NCBI RefSeq assembly: GCF_016920785.2 | Contig: NW_024609880.1 | Span: 32,759,152-32,823,151, forward strand | Direction of reading: 5' to 3' | Source: Ixodes scapularis | Lineage: Eukaryota; Arthropoda; Arachnida; Ixodida; Ixodidae | DNA: 64,000 nucleotides | Shown: positions 1 through 12,700 of the stretch, piece by piece | Position numbering within the stretch: the stretch's first letter is position 1 | Layout: every line of letters starts with the position of its first letter | Made by a program: the position numbers and the translations under genes | The notes under the pieces: generated by a model | Database searches by the model: none | What the model saw: the letters and a program-made list of their open reading frames with translations, nothing else | What the model was told of the DNA's origin: nothing

Positions 1-1271
1 AGCGACCGAAGTAGTTCCTGGCTCAGGTGGGGTGGACTGTGGCAGCGGACGTTGGTCCAGTTCCCGTTGTGGTCGAGCGCGCGTAGAAGGTCCCAAAGCC
101 AGATGACGCTGCAGTTGCACACCAGTGGGTTGTCTCGGATGTCAAAGGAAGCCAGCTGGTTCCAGGGCAAAAGGTCCGGATGAAAGGACTCGATGCCGTT
201 GCCTCGCAGGCTCACCCTGGTCAGCTGACGCAGATTGCTGAAGGTTCCGGGTGCCAGAAAGGTCAGCCGTTTGTTGTCTTCGAGCACTATTTGCTCGAGC
301 TGAGTAGACTGGCTAAAGGCAAGTTCGTCAACTATCTCGAGAGATTCAGCGCGAATAATGTGGAGACGCTTGAGGTTCTCCAGAGCTCTCAGGTGTTCCT
401 CTGTGAGACTCCTGAACCCGTTTCGGCCGATATGTAACTCTTCGAGCCGATGCAAGTCTGACAGGGCCTCGGCTGGAAAGATGGCCAACGCGTTGTCTTG
501 CAGGCGAAGTGAAGAGAGGGACACGAGGCTAGAGAAGCACCCTGGTTCCAGGATGGCCGTGTTGCAACGTTCCATGACGAGCTCTCGGAGGCGGACCAGG
601 TGGCTGAACGCATTTTCTACTACCGTTGGGATAGGGTTCTGCGCCACGTCCAGAGCGAGCAAATGAGGGATGTGGTGGAACGCCGGCGTGGGGATATGAC
701 TGAGCCTGTTCTCGCGCAGCACCAAGGATTTCAGACGGTGCAAGCCCACAAATGCATCCGGGTCCACGCGGGAGATCTGATTTTGGGAGAGATCCAGCCG
801 CTCCAGACTCCGCATGTCGTGAAAGGCCCTGGACGGCACGTCGGCAAGTCCATTGCGACGCATCTGAAGCTCCAGGAGCCCTCGAAGCCCCTTGAAGGTG
901 TCCGCCTCTACTTCCACCACGGCATTGTTGTCTAGCAGGAGCACCTTGAGCTCTGCCAGAGGAAAATTACCACGCCCCAGCGTCCTTAGCTGGTTGTAAG
1001 AGACATCTAGGGACTCGAGCTGTTGGTAGACGCTGAAGGCGGACAGGATGTTCTTAATGTTGTTCCTCGTCAGATGCAGTTCTCGGATCTCAGGATTGAG
1101 TGTGATGGGGATGACGTCGAGGGCGGCGCCCGCGCACTGTACTGTGAGCTTGTCATCATTGCAGACGCAGCGGACTGGGCAGAAGGCGTGGGCCCGCGCT
1201 GCCACAAAGCCCAAGAGCGCGAGCAGAGCCAGCAGCTGGGGAACACTCGGAGGTCCTCTCTCCCGCGCCAT
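1..1271 (-). CDS. Leucine-rich-repeat cell-surface protein, tartan/capricious-like (5' coding exon, incomplete at window edge)
   Basis: Reading the minus strand from the ATG at 1271-1269 gives 423 codons with no stop, running off the left edge. Residues 1-29 form a signal peptide (hydrophobic core LLALLALLGFVAA). A cysteine-rich LRRNT cap follows (C31, C35, C37, C46), then about 13 LRRs of 23-25 residues (roughly 60-380) with the LxxLxLxxNxL pattern. An LRRCT cap begins at C385-N-C387, with W391 and C410. The LRRNT-to-first-repeat stretch (LDVIPITLNP followed by an NNIK repeat) resembles the Drosophila adhesion proteins tartan and capricious, which act in cell affinity, boundary formation and neuronal targeting at the cell surface. 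The transmembrane and cytoplasmic parts should lie beyond the window. The start has a good context (GCCC-ATG-G) and directly precedes the signal peptide. LRR membrane protein is secure; the trn/caps assignment is likely, but the paralogue is unresolved. Confidence 0.9.
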   Translation of the reverse strand, partial: MARERGPPSVPQLLALLALLGFVAARAHAFCPVRCVCNDDKLTVQCAGAALDVIPITLNPEIRELHLTRNNIKNILSAFSVYQQLESLDVSYNQLRTLGRGNFPLAELKVLLLDNNAVVEVEADTFKGLRGLLELQMRRNGLADVPSRAFHDMRSLERLDLSQNQISRVDPDAFVGLHRLKSLVLRENRLSHIPTPAFHHIPHLLALDVAQNPIPTVVENAFSHLVRLRELVMERCNTAILEPGCFSSLVSLSSLRLQDNALAIFPAEALSDLHRLEELHIGRNGFRSLTEEHLRALENLKRLHIIRAESLEIVDELAFSQSTQLEQIVLEDNKRLTFLAPGTFSNLRQLTRVSLRGNGIESFHPDLLPWNQLASFDIRDNPLVCNCSVIWLWDLLRALDHNGNWTNVRCHSPPHLSQELLRS

Positions 1272-1315
1272 GGGCTACAGCAGCGGCTGCAGTTGGTGCT
1301 GCAAAGATAAAAGTA
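1272..1315 (-). promoter_or_regulatory. 5' UTR of the LRR gene and probable 3' splice site
   Basis: On the minus strand a pyrimidine-rich run ends TTTATCTTTGCAG, with the AG at 1300-1299, followed by 27 bases before the ATG. This looks like a 3' splice acceptor, implying that the 5' UTR is interrupted by an intron and that the first, non-coding exon and the promoter lie at higher coordinates. The sequence shows the acceptor motif; splicing itself is inferred. Confidence 0.6.
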
Positions 1316-2285
1316 GACGGAAGCATCACAATTCTGCTCAGGCTGCATACAGCAAAACGTGAAAGTTGAGACATCCCCGACATGAAGGTACTCTATATTT
1401 TCTAGTTGGTATTTTCCTCTTTTTCCGTGTTTTCCGTGGTCTGATTTACCATGCCACTCTCTTTTCTCTTATCTTGTATTTATTAATTTTGTTTCATGTA
1501 TTAAGATTTACAAAGTGAGCAAAATATAACATGTGCTCTATCGGCTTCTTTACTAATTTATTTTTTCTCCCAATTTTGAAAATAACTTTGATTGACGGAA
1601 ATGAAACAACATATTTATAACGAAGCTTTTTAATAATTTAAAATGCTAAAACATTGCCTCACGATTTCATGCATTTTTATTTCCCGAGTCTGCCACTTCT
1701 AATTCACGTAATAAAGTTTACTGAAATATTTGCTTGCTTATAAATTCTTCGTTTATCCTTATATTTCTTAAGGTGGAGGGGGGATGAAAACGTTCATATT
1801 TCAAACGTTTAGTACAACCTTAGGAAGGTGGGCGAGCGAAACTCTGTAGCTTTTGAGCAGTGCTTTTTTTGCTTGAGTCATTTTTGCCACCTATTTCTAC
1901 AGAACCTATGATTTTATTACCGTGCATTTGTTCAGCCTTGGTCTTGCGAAACAATCTACCAAAATCCGCTTATGTGCGACATCACGGCAAACAAGCGTTT
2001 GTTTGCGTAAGGATACTCTCTGAATGGTACAAGTTGAAACAACACTAATCCCCCTTTGCGTCTTGTAAATCACGCGACATTCAATATTCACCGAACGTGC
2101 GTGAAGACACACAGTACGGGAGAGTTTATGAGAAAAGCCGCATTGTGTGCTGACGGCACATGCTCGATGAAGTTGGGTTCACCAAATTCATCGAAACTAG
2201 TGTGACCCGCAACGCGTCTTCGACTGGTGTATTTAGTGTCCTGTTACGCCCGTGCCTAAAAGGTAGTCCCGAAGTGGCAAAAAAT
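1316..2285. other. AT-rich non-coding DNA, no gene seen
   Basis: No protein similarity, RNA gene or clear repeat was recognised. If the splice site near 1300 is real, this is intron of the LRR gene. Open frames are short and without recognisable domains. Confidence 0.6.
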
Positions 2286-2450
2286 GATGTCAAAGAAGGC
2301 AGCGTGTTTTGCTGTCAGATGTCACGATCCTGGCGGTCGGTAGCAGAAGTCCCTGTAGAAAAAAGTGCGAGCGAACGCGAATGTTGTTGTCGTCGGGAAG
2401 CGCGAAATCCTGGCTGCCGAGGCTTCCGTAGTCTGACAAGCTGGAAAGCG
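2286..2450 (-). repeat. Dispersed repeat family A, inverted copy
   Basis: The reverse complement aligns with copies at 2702-2950, 28963-29165 and 54063-54300. Shared landmarks are a CAGCCAGGA-like motif, a run resembling CGTTCGCTCG followed by a T-rich stretch, an ACCGCCAGGATCGTGA-like motif, and a GACATCA that corresponds to TGACGTCA in other copies. It is a short interspersed sequence of about 200-240 bp with no coding capacity. Confidence 0.55.
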
Positions 2451-2701
2451 CCCGGCAGCAGAACAGGCGTGACCCCGAAAAAATGAAGCGCCCACGTTCT
2501 AGGACACGGTGAAGCCGTACACCGTGGACGCGTTCCAGGCACCTTGATCGAAACACGCGTGGCGCAATATAGTAAGGAGAAACGCGTCAGAGGGAGTTCA
2601 GCATACGTTCCTTAGCATTTCCTTCTGACTATAGCGCCTGCAACGCGCACCTCCAGCTGGTGTGTTTACCGAGACTTAAGAAGTGGTCCCTTGATTTTCG
2701 C

Positions 2702-2950
2702 CTACTGACGCTACAGAAGTGTCAAGCCGTCACCAGCCGCGACTCCTGGCGATGTCACAACAGCAGTGGTAGATGCGACAGATGTCCATTCTGCTGCAAG
2801 ATGCTCTCCAGCGTGACAGTGTGTTGAAGATTCAGCAGGCAGAAATTGGGATTCCGAGAAAAAAAAAGGACGCTCGCGTTCGCTCGAACGTTTTCTGAGG
2901 GTACATCTAGAGTCGACCGCCAGGATCTCGATGTCCGACAGCATGACGTC
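2702..2950 (+). repeat. Dispersed repeat family A, direct copy
   Basis: Same family as 28963-29165 and 54063-54300 in the same orientation. Landmarks include a GTGTCA near the start, TCGCGTTCGCTCG in the middle and ACCGCCAGGATCTCGATG near the end, with GCATGACGTC at its right edge. The copy is diverged and carries an A-rich expansion in the centre. Confidence 0.55.
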
Positions 2951-5900
2951 GTCTGTGACGTCAATAGTCTCCACTTCGGTTTCGCCTTCCTATGTGTGCG
3001 CTATATAGACCGCTATACACACCAGTCAAAGACGAGTTTCATGCGTCTTATTTCTGACCTAGAGCCCGGAAGCATGAACCAGACGGGTGAAGGCCTTTGG
3101 CGGCTTACACACGCGTTGGCTCCAGAGCATCCAATCTTTACTCCCCGACATTCCCCTCTGCAAAAAGAATCGGGGAGTTTGACCTAGATATTCCCCATCA
3201 AACAAGAAGTCGAGAAAAAAAATATCCGAACGATTTGCCAGGAGCATTCCAATCTCGGCCGCCACCCCCTCCTCCGCCCCCCTCCCCAAAATAGGCGTAT
3301 CTTTCTCGCAGCCTCGCCCGTCTGGGTTATAAACGCAGCGGAAAAGAGGGTTTCCATCTCTTCGACGCGATAAAGAGAGCTACAGGCATTCGAAGGGAGC
3401 GAAGGGAAATTTTTCTGACGGCTCCTTCAGAACGCGGCTAGGAGCACGGCTCGGAGATAGTGCACGTGGCAAGGAAAGCTTTAGAAGATAGTCGTGCCTT
3501 AACGTTGGTTTTACAAATTTCGGTTTTCAATAAAAGATGAGGATGAATGATCGCGGCATATTTCTTTTTGTAACAGATCGGCGCTAAACACGTACACAGA
3601 AAATTTTTTATCGAAACTTCGGTTGATTGTGATAATGTTTTGCTGGTATCTAGGAAGTCAACGTAAATTGTAATTTATTTGGGTAATGACACAAAGCACG
3701 AGAACACTGTCCTTTAAGGGATGTGTAAATCTCAGAAAGGGTCGTTGAACGAAACCGACATTTATCTCATTTGTGCTGTCAGGCTCTTGCTCAGAACAGC
3801 TGTTTGTTCAGAGAAAATAGAGTAAGGGTGCAATCTAGCTGCTGAATATAAACCATGTTGAATTAGCCTGAGACTGGGGTAGAAGAGCAACATCAAAACG
3901 CAGAAGGGACAAAGAAATATACCGGACGACATCTCGAACTCAATGCACTTCAACTGTATATGCTTTGCCCTTCTGTGTTGATGGCGATGACCTTGCGTTG
4001 TATAATATATAAGCAAGTGGACTAAATAAACGAGTTAGCTGAACTTCAGACGTCGTCCTTTCTATTGTCTGTCCCTTCTACGTTCTGACGTTTCTCTTCT
4101 AACCCAGTCTCAGGTTACTTCAACAGAGTTAACTGTTCGTCGTTTTTGTTTCATCTCGATTATTAATTTAATGCTCTCACGTCGCGTCGATTCAGTATAG
4201 ACGCAGTTAAGCGCCAGCTATGATGCAGTAATGAAACTTGCAATAATTATTTCAAGCCATTTCAGATTACACGCCATAAGCGTGATATGCGGAATACGCT
4301 CTGCCGTTCCCTTAAATTCTGTTCTCATCAGACGTGTCTACGCGAAATACTTTTGATGTCAACGACACGCCTGCTGTCCCTGCGCATACTTTTAGAAAAT
4401 GCACAAAATGCTCATGCTGAATAAGTACGCCTTCTCTTTTGAGGAGTATATTTCTCAGTCAAAATACACACAGCCCATCTCATATTATAGCATAACGAAT
4501 GTATCTACCAAAAACTGCCGGTGAGTATGACGAGTATTTGGTGATGTTACAGTGACAGAGAGACTAACTCTTAGGGATGAATCTTGGCAGCGATTTTTTT
4601 AATTATAATAAGTAGTTTTTTTTTATTAAGACATCTTAAAAAAGTTTTAATTAAATTTTTTCTTTGTACTTGAGAAGAGGTCAAATAAAAGCATACGGTG
4701 TGTGCCCTTTATAAAAGCTCCTTGAGGAAATTCGCTTGGAAAGAAATGATGCGACTGTAGAACCTTCTGGAATATTATACTCCGCTAATAAGGTTACATG
4801 TCTTACTAAGCGGAGACGCGACGAACACTGTTCGCCAAGATAATAAAAGCATAACTTAGGAAACCAGTGAAATCTTCGACATCGCCGTTTGTTCACAAAT
4901 GCGTCATATTCTGCTGAGTTGGTGACATTGAGACGCAAAAATAAAATCCTGCTAACGAGGTTTAATTGACATGCGGCAGAGCAAGTTTATTTTATATTAT
5001 TTTTTTACTGTTTAGGGTAAGACGCAAAGATGAACGGAAAAGAAAAAGAGAGAACGTCGACAACCTAAAAGACAGTTCGGATTCTTCTTTAAAATAAAAT
5101 AGTAAGACAAACAAAAAATCTATTTTGAGAAACCGGATTTCAGAAAGCGAAATGTTTGACGGGAAGAAAGAAGAGCAACTTAAAGTTACTGTCTTCACAG
5201 CGGGTAAAAGTCGACATTTTGAAGTGGCGCACGCGAAAAGAAGCTCAACAGGGAATTGAGCACTAGAATTGTGACCTCGTTACCAAGAGGACCGCAATCC
5301 AAAAGATCTTCCATAAAAAAAAAAAAAAGGAAAGATGATAAAATGACGGAGCTTTGGGGAAGCCTACAAACTTTCCACATCAGGGACAACCGAAAAAGGG
5401 GATAAAATCTTCACGTTTTATATTTGTCTGTTCGTAAACTTGTTATCGCCTCCAGTAAACTCGAGCGTGCTAGCGTCAATCAGGAGAGTTTTCGATTGTC
5501 CGCTACGCTAGATATGTAATATTGGGTTAGAGGACAAAATGAAAAAAAAGCAAAGTGTCCGGAACCGAATCTTAGGTTGAACCGATAAACGTCAATTAGA
5601 AATTACTGCTTCCCCGACCAGGCGCACAGTCACTTAAGTAAAGAAAATATATATATACCGCACTAATGAACCGCAATTAGGGGAAACAGCACACTCTATA
5701 GGTGGGTACTGCCGCCAATAATTTGTTTATTTTCTTTTGTATAATGTGTAGAAAAAATGCTCTTGAAGGTTTTTTTTCCAATTATCGATATCTCTTTTAA
5801 AATAAATTTAACACACACGAATCTCATATCATCGTGTGGTGTCTGATAGACTAGTGCCCGTAAGCAAACCGCAAATGTTTCATTTGGGTCGCAATCCGCG

Positions 5901-6070
5901 CGTTGAGCATCGATCTACCCCAGTCCACTAATTAAGGGATATTCATCAGCCACAATTTGTGAGAAGCTGTTGCGCCATTGCCACGTCTTCTTTCAAGTTT
6001 TTTTGTCAGATGTTCTAATGACACGTCCATACAAAATTACGGCAATAAGAGTATTGCGCAATACAAACGG
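2951..6070. other. AT-rich non-coding DNA, no gene seen
   Basis: No domain, RNA gene or clear transposon terminus was recognised. There is a pyrimidine/GC-richer patch near 3240-3420 and several A/T homopolymer tracts (about 4570-4660 and 5308-5321). Open frames are short and low in complexity. Confidence 0.55.
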
Positions 6071-6117
6071 GTAATGCTACATAAGTAGCATTACTGCTAC
6101 TTATGTGCTAGTATTAC
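6071..6117. repeat. 47-bp hairpin (short inverted repeat)
   Basis: GCTACATAAGTAGCA is followed after TTAC by TGCTACTTATGTGC, and the outer GTAAT pairs with GTATTAC. This gives an almost continuous stem with a four-base loop. No associated element boundaries were seen. Confidence 0.6.
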
Positions 6118-6476
6118 ATTTACACTGGAATTTTGTTGTTGTTGACTGAATGTACTTCTACGTTATGATGAAGAATTAAAAAAATGATTAATCTGTTTTT
6201 ATTTTCGTGGCGCTACCTTTTTGATAATTCAATCAACTAAACTGAATCTACGTCAAAACGAGGATCACAAAGGCACGGTGTCAACGTAGCCGCTTGTAGC
6301 CGAATTCTGTATCACTATCCTGTTTTCAGCGCTCAAAACGTGTACACAATTTTCTTTCTTATGAATACAATGACGCTTAGCTTTGCAGTTGGCTACAATA
6401 TCGACGTTCTAGAGCGCCACCCCCTCCCCCGAAAAATGGTAATAAATTGTTTTTACCACAAAAAAGAACTATCGCG

Positions 6477-6787
6477 GTACACTCAGTCTATGCCCAAATG
6501 TAGAGCTAGTGAAAAGGACCAGAGGCCAAAGTTTCAGAAGGAACTGTTCTGTTGTTTAAAAGTTATGATCACTTTTCAGCAACTTTCAATAGGCAAATGG
6601 GGTCTTTTCCGCCGTAATATTTGCGCTATTCAGCCCAATGCACACGAAAGCTTATTCGGCTATCATTTTCCCATCAAACATTTTCAAATATCGCTTATAA
6701 CTTTTGAATAAACTAACGGCTCGTTTTAAAGTTTTGGCTCCTGGTCCGAGCCGCTAGCGCTACATCTGGGAAGAGACTGGATGTACG
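6477..6787. repeat. Foldback element, arms about 57 bp
   Basis: The left arm (6477-6533) and the reverse complement of 6729-6787 align along their length, for example left AAATGTAGAGCTAG against right AGATGTAGCGCTAG, with scattered mismatches. The roughly 195-bp spacer is AT-rich and has no recognised coding sequence. It is probably an old MITE or foldback transposon copy. Confidence 0.6.
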
Positions 6788-6799
6788 GCGATGCGTAGT

Positions 6800-9700
6800 T
6801 TAACCTTTCAAATAAAAAATAAAAAATACTGTAAACGATCTTGTGGTGAACACCGTGTACAGCCAAACCTGAACTATCTGCGACTCCAGCGACCTCTATC
6901 AGGAAACTATGGCGGCCTAAAACAAGTCGTACCGCTATGTACCCGATCAACGCACAACGCTGGGACATCAGCAAGTGAGCAATGGACTCCAAACGTTTGG
7001 CCCCGCTTTTCATCCTCCACGTTTCGAACCTGGGTGATGTGTTGGAGTACGCGGGCTTCCCGACGCTTGACTTTCTTCGAGGAAGCTACGAAAGGACTGG
7101 CTGCTCTCCTTCCGCGGTGCTGATGAGCGTTGATAAACGCGGAATATCTAGTTCACGCGGTTCCGTAGGTTGCGTGCTGAGCAACCTGGTTAACGAGCTT
7201 ATACTACACAGTTGCGACAGACACACCGAGACAGCTGCTCTTTCGCGCAAACCACCGACAACATCTAATAACGGAAGGTACAAGAAACGAGCAAAAATTG
7301 TGAAAGTACCTGTACCGGCAAGTTTAGGTTTTTCTCGCGAGACGCTATTTGTTTCCCTGGAGTCGCGAATAGTTGGTTGCGATAAATGACGCGCGTCATG
7401 TGCGCAGCGCTTCACCGTCCTTCCTTTCTCCATCGCTGTCAAAAGGCGCTGCTCGACGCAGACACAATAAAAGCGCCGTGAAAACGCCCCGCGAAATGCA
7501 AGCTCGACAGTATCGACTGCGCCGTCACCGATCAATACGTTCAGGCGTAACTCACATCTTTTAGCAATAGGCACGCGACAACTTTCAAAAGCGGTACAAG
7601 GAGTGTAAATGGTACTAACAAACAAATTTACAAATAGAAAAAAAGGGGCTTGAGTAGCTATAGCATTAACAATTCGTTCCGCTCCAAGAAAAAAGAAAAC
7701 AGCTCATTATATGATTAGCACGTAAAAATGTAATGCAACGCGCTATATAAACAAGAAAACACGTAAAATACCCTTAGAGAAATGTCACGACGACAGAACA
7801 AAGACATTCGAACCCGCACACGTTCTCGTCTCAAAAGATGGAACAATCGAATTTTCGCACGTGAACATCCATTACCGATTCTTTCTCTCTTTGACTCTCT
7901 GTCTATCTATTTCTTTCTCTCTCCTTCGAAAATTACTGTTCCCCGTCTATTGCTTCTTTGTCTTTGTCAGTCCGCGTCAAATCCTTCAGAAATAATCAAC
8001 GAAAAATATTAAAAAAATAAAGAGGACGACAGCCAAAAATGAACTCCAGCTGACAAGCTCCGCGATGCCCGAGAATCGCGCAGATGGGAACAACGTCGAT
8101 GTTTCGGCGCAAGCTCGTAATGGAAACCGCTCGACGACAGAGAGCCTACGTTTTAGAGAGGAAGCAACTAAAACCACGGAGAGCGTTTACAGTTTATTGG
8201 CAGACTCGCCCTGCGTAGACCCGTAGACCACGTGACACCCTAACCACTCTATAATCTAGGCACTCTACTCGACCAGGCCAGAGCGGGGTGCGAACAGCTA
8301 TACCTGGCCCCTCACATCAGATAAACCCGGCACGTCGACACCAGGTTAGATGAAAATGTTAAAAGAAAAAAAGGGCGGTCCCAAACCGTGGGGAGGATTA
8401 ACAAACGGGAGGATTAAGGAGTGCCGGAAATCGATACGATGTCCGCAATATCCACTGCGTGAGACGCGGCATAACCGCGGATATAAAGCGGCCTAAGCGG
8501 GACCCCGTTAACACGGGTGGCAGACCATCCAGTCCAAGCGCGGGGAGATTGCATCGATTGGATATCGACTGGCGTCTCCTCCTTTTGTATCTTGATTTTC
8601 TTCTTGACTCGTTCTTCTCCTTTCTTTTTTCATCATTGCAAGTTTTCTTGTCGTTTTTTTTAGCAAGGGGCGTAACATGATTGCATGTTGTCTGTGCTCA
8701 ACTTTCGCACTGCAAACGGGAAGGCTCTCTCCTCGTGTTCATCAATGTTCCGAGATGGAGGGCCGTAAGATTTGTGAAAAAAAGTAGAAGAAAAAAAAAA
8801 GGGGGGGGGGGAGGTGTATTTCAATCAGATTATTTTTGTTTTAATTTGTTCTGAAATGACGTTAATGAGACCAAGGTCATTGGATGATTCGTGTCCCTCT
8901 CTTCTCTCGTTTGTCTACAACGAGCCGCTTCAAATCGAACCGATATTTCCTAGTGCGACGAATGAAATCCTAATGACTATCTGCGTACTACCCGATAGGG
9001 AAAAGGTTCTCTTTTTTTCTTTTTTGCTTTATATTAGTCTCCGGAAAGAAGATGCCGAAGTGCGAGACTCGAGAGATAGGGAGCGCTTGACGTGGAAGTC
9101 TAATCTGTTTCCAGCGGATGAAGTAAAGAACCTAAATTGGGGCATTACATGTCTGATTTAGACAAAAAATCGGTATCACGTTTTTTTTTTTTTTTTTTTT
9201 TTAATTTTGAGCAGAAAACGGATATCGCACTCCATCAGCCTTTCTTAGACTCGAATCGAGGACGGACAATTACAAATTTAAAAAAAAAAAAAAAACGAAT
9301 GCAGGTAAATCTTTTTCTCCCGATTGAATTCGTGCCTTCGCTAGGAGCCGAGCGAATTCCAGAGAAGATTAGATTCCTCGTACTTAAAGTGAATAGATTT
9401 TGTCAAACAAAGAATCGGCGCTTGCTTAGGGCACCATTAAATAAGCTAGGAAGGTATGCGATTTTTCATATAGCAAAGCGAACAATGTTGTTTAGCATTC
9501 TTTCTATGCTCATAAACTTCAATTTAGAAAAACGTTTTTTTTTTTTCGCACGTCGTCCGCCTTTTGCTTGACAATTTAGAACATATGCAGAAGTCATCTA
9601 TTTTATTGTTTTTTTTTATTTCCTTGAAAATAATAAAATGTGTGTAACCCCCAAAAAAACTAAGGTGTATATCAACAACATAGATAAATATACGAACTGG

Positions 9701-12700
9701 TATGCACTTAGAAGCTACCAAATTTGCACTCATTCGCTACTTCACAATTTCATTCGTTTTCTAACCTCTGGTGCTTTTTCTACGGATCACATAAAACGAA
9801 TTCAAAAACAAAGCACCAAACATCCGGGAAAGCCGAGGCCAACCGCTAGTTTGAAGAACCCAGCCACTATTTCAACAAAGTAGCTGCCGGCACTTTACGC
9901 CGAAAACAGACCCTGATGAGTTGTTCAAAATTGAAATGAGGAAGCGCGCTCTGCGTATGTTATGTCAGAGGCCCCCAGAGATAGGCAATAAAGCGCGCGA
10001 GACAAGGATGCTCCTTAACCTCTTCAAAAAGCCGACCGCCGGAAAAAGAAAGACAGACACGCAAAAGCTTCAAACTCCATCTTCTGTATCGCGCACACGC
10101 GTAATGTTTATGATAAAACCGCGGCTACCGAAGCCGCTCGAGAGGTTATAGCAAAGACGGCGAATACCCGCCAATTTGCGAGCCTCCTGCTCTTTGCTGC
10201 TGCTGCTCCAGCATTGGGAGAGACGACCACTCGGAGCGCAAAGCCAGGGCGAATCACAGGCCGCAAAGAGTGCCCCAAAATATTCAGCGAACGGTCGTTG
10301 GGGCAGCGAGGCCGTATTCGCAATTTAAGTTGATTTATGCCCTCCAAATTCCGACCGTTATTGTTTCAGGACGAACGCAATTTTGGGAAGCCTTCGCCAT
10401 TTTTTTTCAAGTACTATTTTTTATGATCTCTCTCTCTCCCTCTTTCTCTTTCTTTTTTTAAACGAGCTTATTCCGTGGCCCACACTTTCTCGCCAGCTCA
10501 CTTTCACTGGAACGCACTCAAAAGATTCCTGGATGCAATCTTTTTCCATAGTGCTTTTTTGCTTTTGAGAAGGCATCGGGCAGCTACTTCGCGAGGACGA
10601 TAATTGTTTTACTGTTTGTCCTGGTTTCTTCTTTTTTTCCGGAAGCAAAGGAGAAGTATGCGTGGAGAAAGCGAGGGGACCGGAGCCTTCAATGTGTAAT
10701 GAGCAGTCTTAATTTTAATTTCGGCCGCTCGCGCCGCCGGCTGCATACCTGAAAGTAATATCTTTATTTATATTTTCTATATTATTTTCACGGTCCTCGG
10801 ACGATCGTTATCTCCGAGATGAAATATGAAAGTCCTCTTCCGGGGAATTACGAGAATCTCTCCAGACAGCTGAAAAATAACTTCGCATCTTTACGGGCTT
10901 GTTTCTGAACTGGTAGCTTGTTCCGTTTAAAGAGAAACAAAACATTCGAGGACCTGGAAACCATCGCTTTCGTTTTTGTCTGACCGCGCGCGATGCTCTT
11001 TTCAACCCCATAGTTAACAGTAGATGCTTAAAAACAAAGGGAGAGCGAACAACTGAAATGTGCAAAAGCAAATCGGAAAAAAATTTGCAGGACGCAAACC
11101 GCAAGGGTGCTTCCCCTCATGCGAGCTATTCGCGCAGAGAAGCCCAACTCCGGAAAAAATTACTTGCGCTAGTTTTATCGGCAATGGGATGATAAACAGC
11201 TATTGAAGTTAAGTTTAAACTCTTTCCCCGCCTACTGTAAAGCACTACCTTTACTTGCAGTATTTTCAGCTACCGTATAATCACAATGGTATGTTGGTAG
11301 ACTTGATCGTTTTCTCAAGAGCACGTTAGCAGGTCGAGCTTCCCTTGCTGGTTGTGCCCCCTCACGCATGTATTATTCTACGTAGTTCAAGGTGTCGTTT
11401 AATACATAAACTAAAAGAACATTTGCATCAAAACAACAGAAAACAAGTCAAGCCGAGAATCACTAAAGGACTAGTACTTTTCGGCAAAAACACTTCTAGC
11501 AATTTTCTCACCGCCAAAACCAAGCGAAACATTTCAAGGCGAATTGTAATACATATCTAGAATACGCGTAATTTCATTGGCGTGTTCTCTTAAATGTCAT
11601 GGTAGCACCACTCAAGGCGAAAGTATCCTCTTAAACCTAGATGCGATACTCTCTCTAAAACCGAAAAAAAACAAACCCGCCCATCCCAATAAACGAATCA
11701 TTTCGGTAAGCCCTCGCGACGGAATTCCTTTTAGCCACTGTACACCAGAGATTTCGGAAAGCAACAATGAAACGTCCGAAAACACGTTTGCCTACTGGTG
11801 CGTTCATAGAGCGGCTTAAGCAAATCTCGCTCTGAATTGACACACGACTAGAACTGCTCCCTCCGGGAGAAAGAAAGAGACAGAGAGTGAGAGTACTTGC
11901 CAGACACAAACTCTGGAATTCCCAAGCGTCGGCGTATATGCAGATTAGGTTTAGCGGTCATCTTCCGCACGACCTTCCGGTGCGGTTACGAATGACAATG
12001 AGGGGCACACACGCAGCCGTGGCGGCGGCGGAAAGCTGGGCTAATTGGAAGAACTGACCGTAATTGGAGACAGGGCTTTCGATTCCCTCTCTCCACCCCC
12101 CTCCCTCTCTCTCTCTCTGACTCGCTCTCTTCCTTTGTCTCTCCACTTGTAGACCGCAATTGCGCAAGTTTGGTTTCCGATTGCGCTCCAACGCGCGTTG
12201 TTGGCCCGCCGCCCGCGTTCCTGTTTACCATAAACCGCTGGGAACTTTTTCGGGAGGGGAACAATTATCCGTGTCCGGTTGCGAGTTGTTTCCGAGGATT
12301 GTCGTGTTTGTTTCCGAGTTGGGTTTGCCCACGGGTTGTTCGTCCTGTAAACGGCGCCGCTTGTTGATTGAATTGCGAGCCTCGCGCGTGGCCGCGTGGC
12401 CGTTCGGGCGGGGAACCGTTGCGCGCCGAGAATTTGTTCCACGCTTGTTGTATGTGGGTCATCGGGAGTGTCGGCGTGCGGGTTTCGCTTGACCTCTATT
12501 ATTGATAAGTCCGCGAAGATTACTGCTATTGTGCGACAAGAGTCGACCTTTTTTTTTACTAGCACGGGCGGTCAATCCGCGTTCGCTTTCGCTTTATCTG
12601 CCGGCATTTGAGCAATTGACGCAGATACGCAAGCAAATGAACACCTGTGCGGTCGTGTGTCACTACTGCGTGGTGCATGTTAAATACCCCAGGCTAGAGA

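Noticed and set aside
3320..3345. TATA-like GGTTATAAACG as a promoter
   Set aside because: No initiator, exon or gene could be linked to it; such motifs are frequent in AT-rich DNA.
7086..7625. 179-codon minus-strand frame
   Set aside because: Longest open frame besides the LRR exon, but no domain, signal peptide or splice context was recognised; plausible by chance in 64 kb.
12041..12565. 174-codon minus-strand frame
   Set aside because: Arg/Glu-rich part comes from a (CT)n tract and GC-rich composition; no family resemblance.
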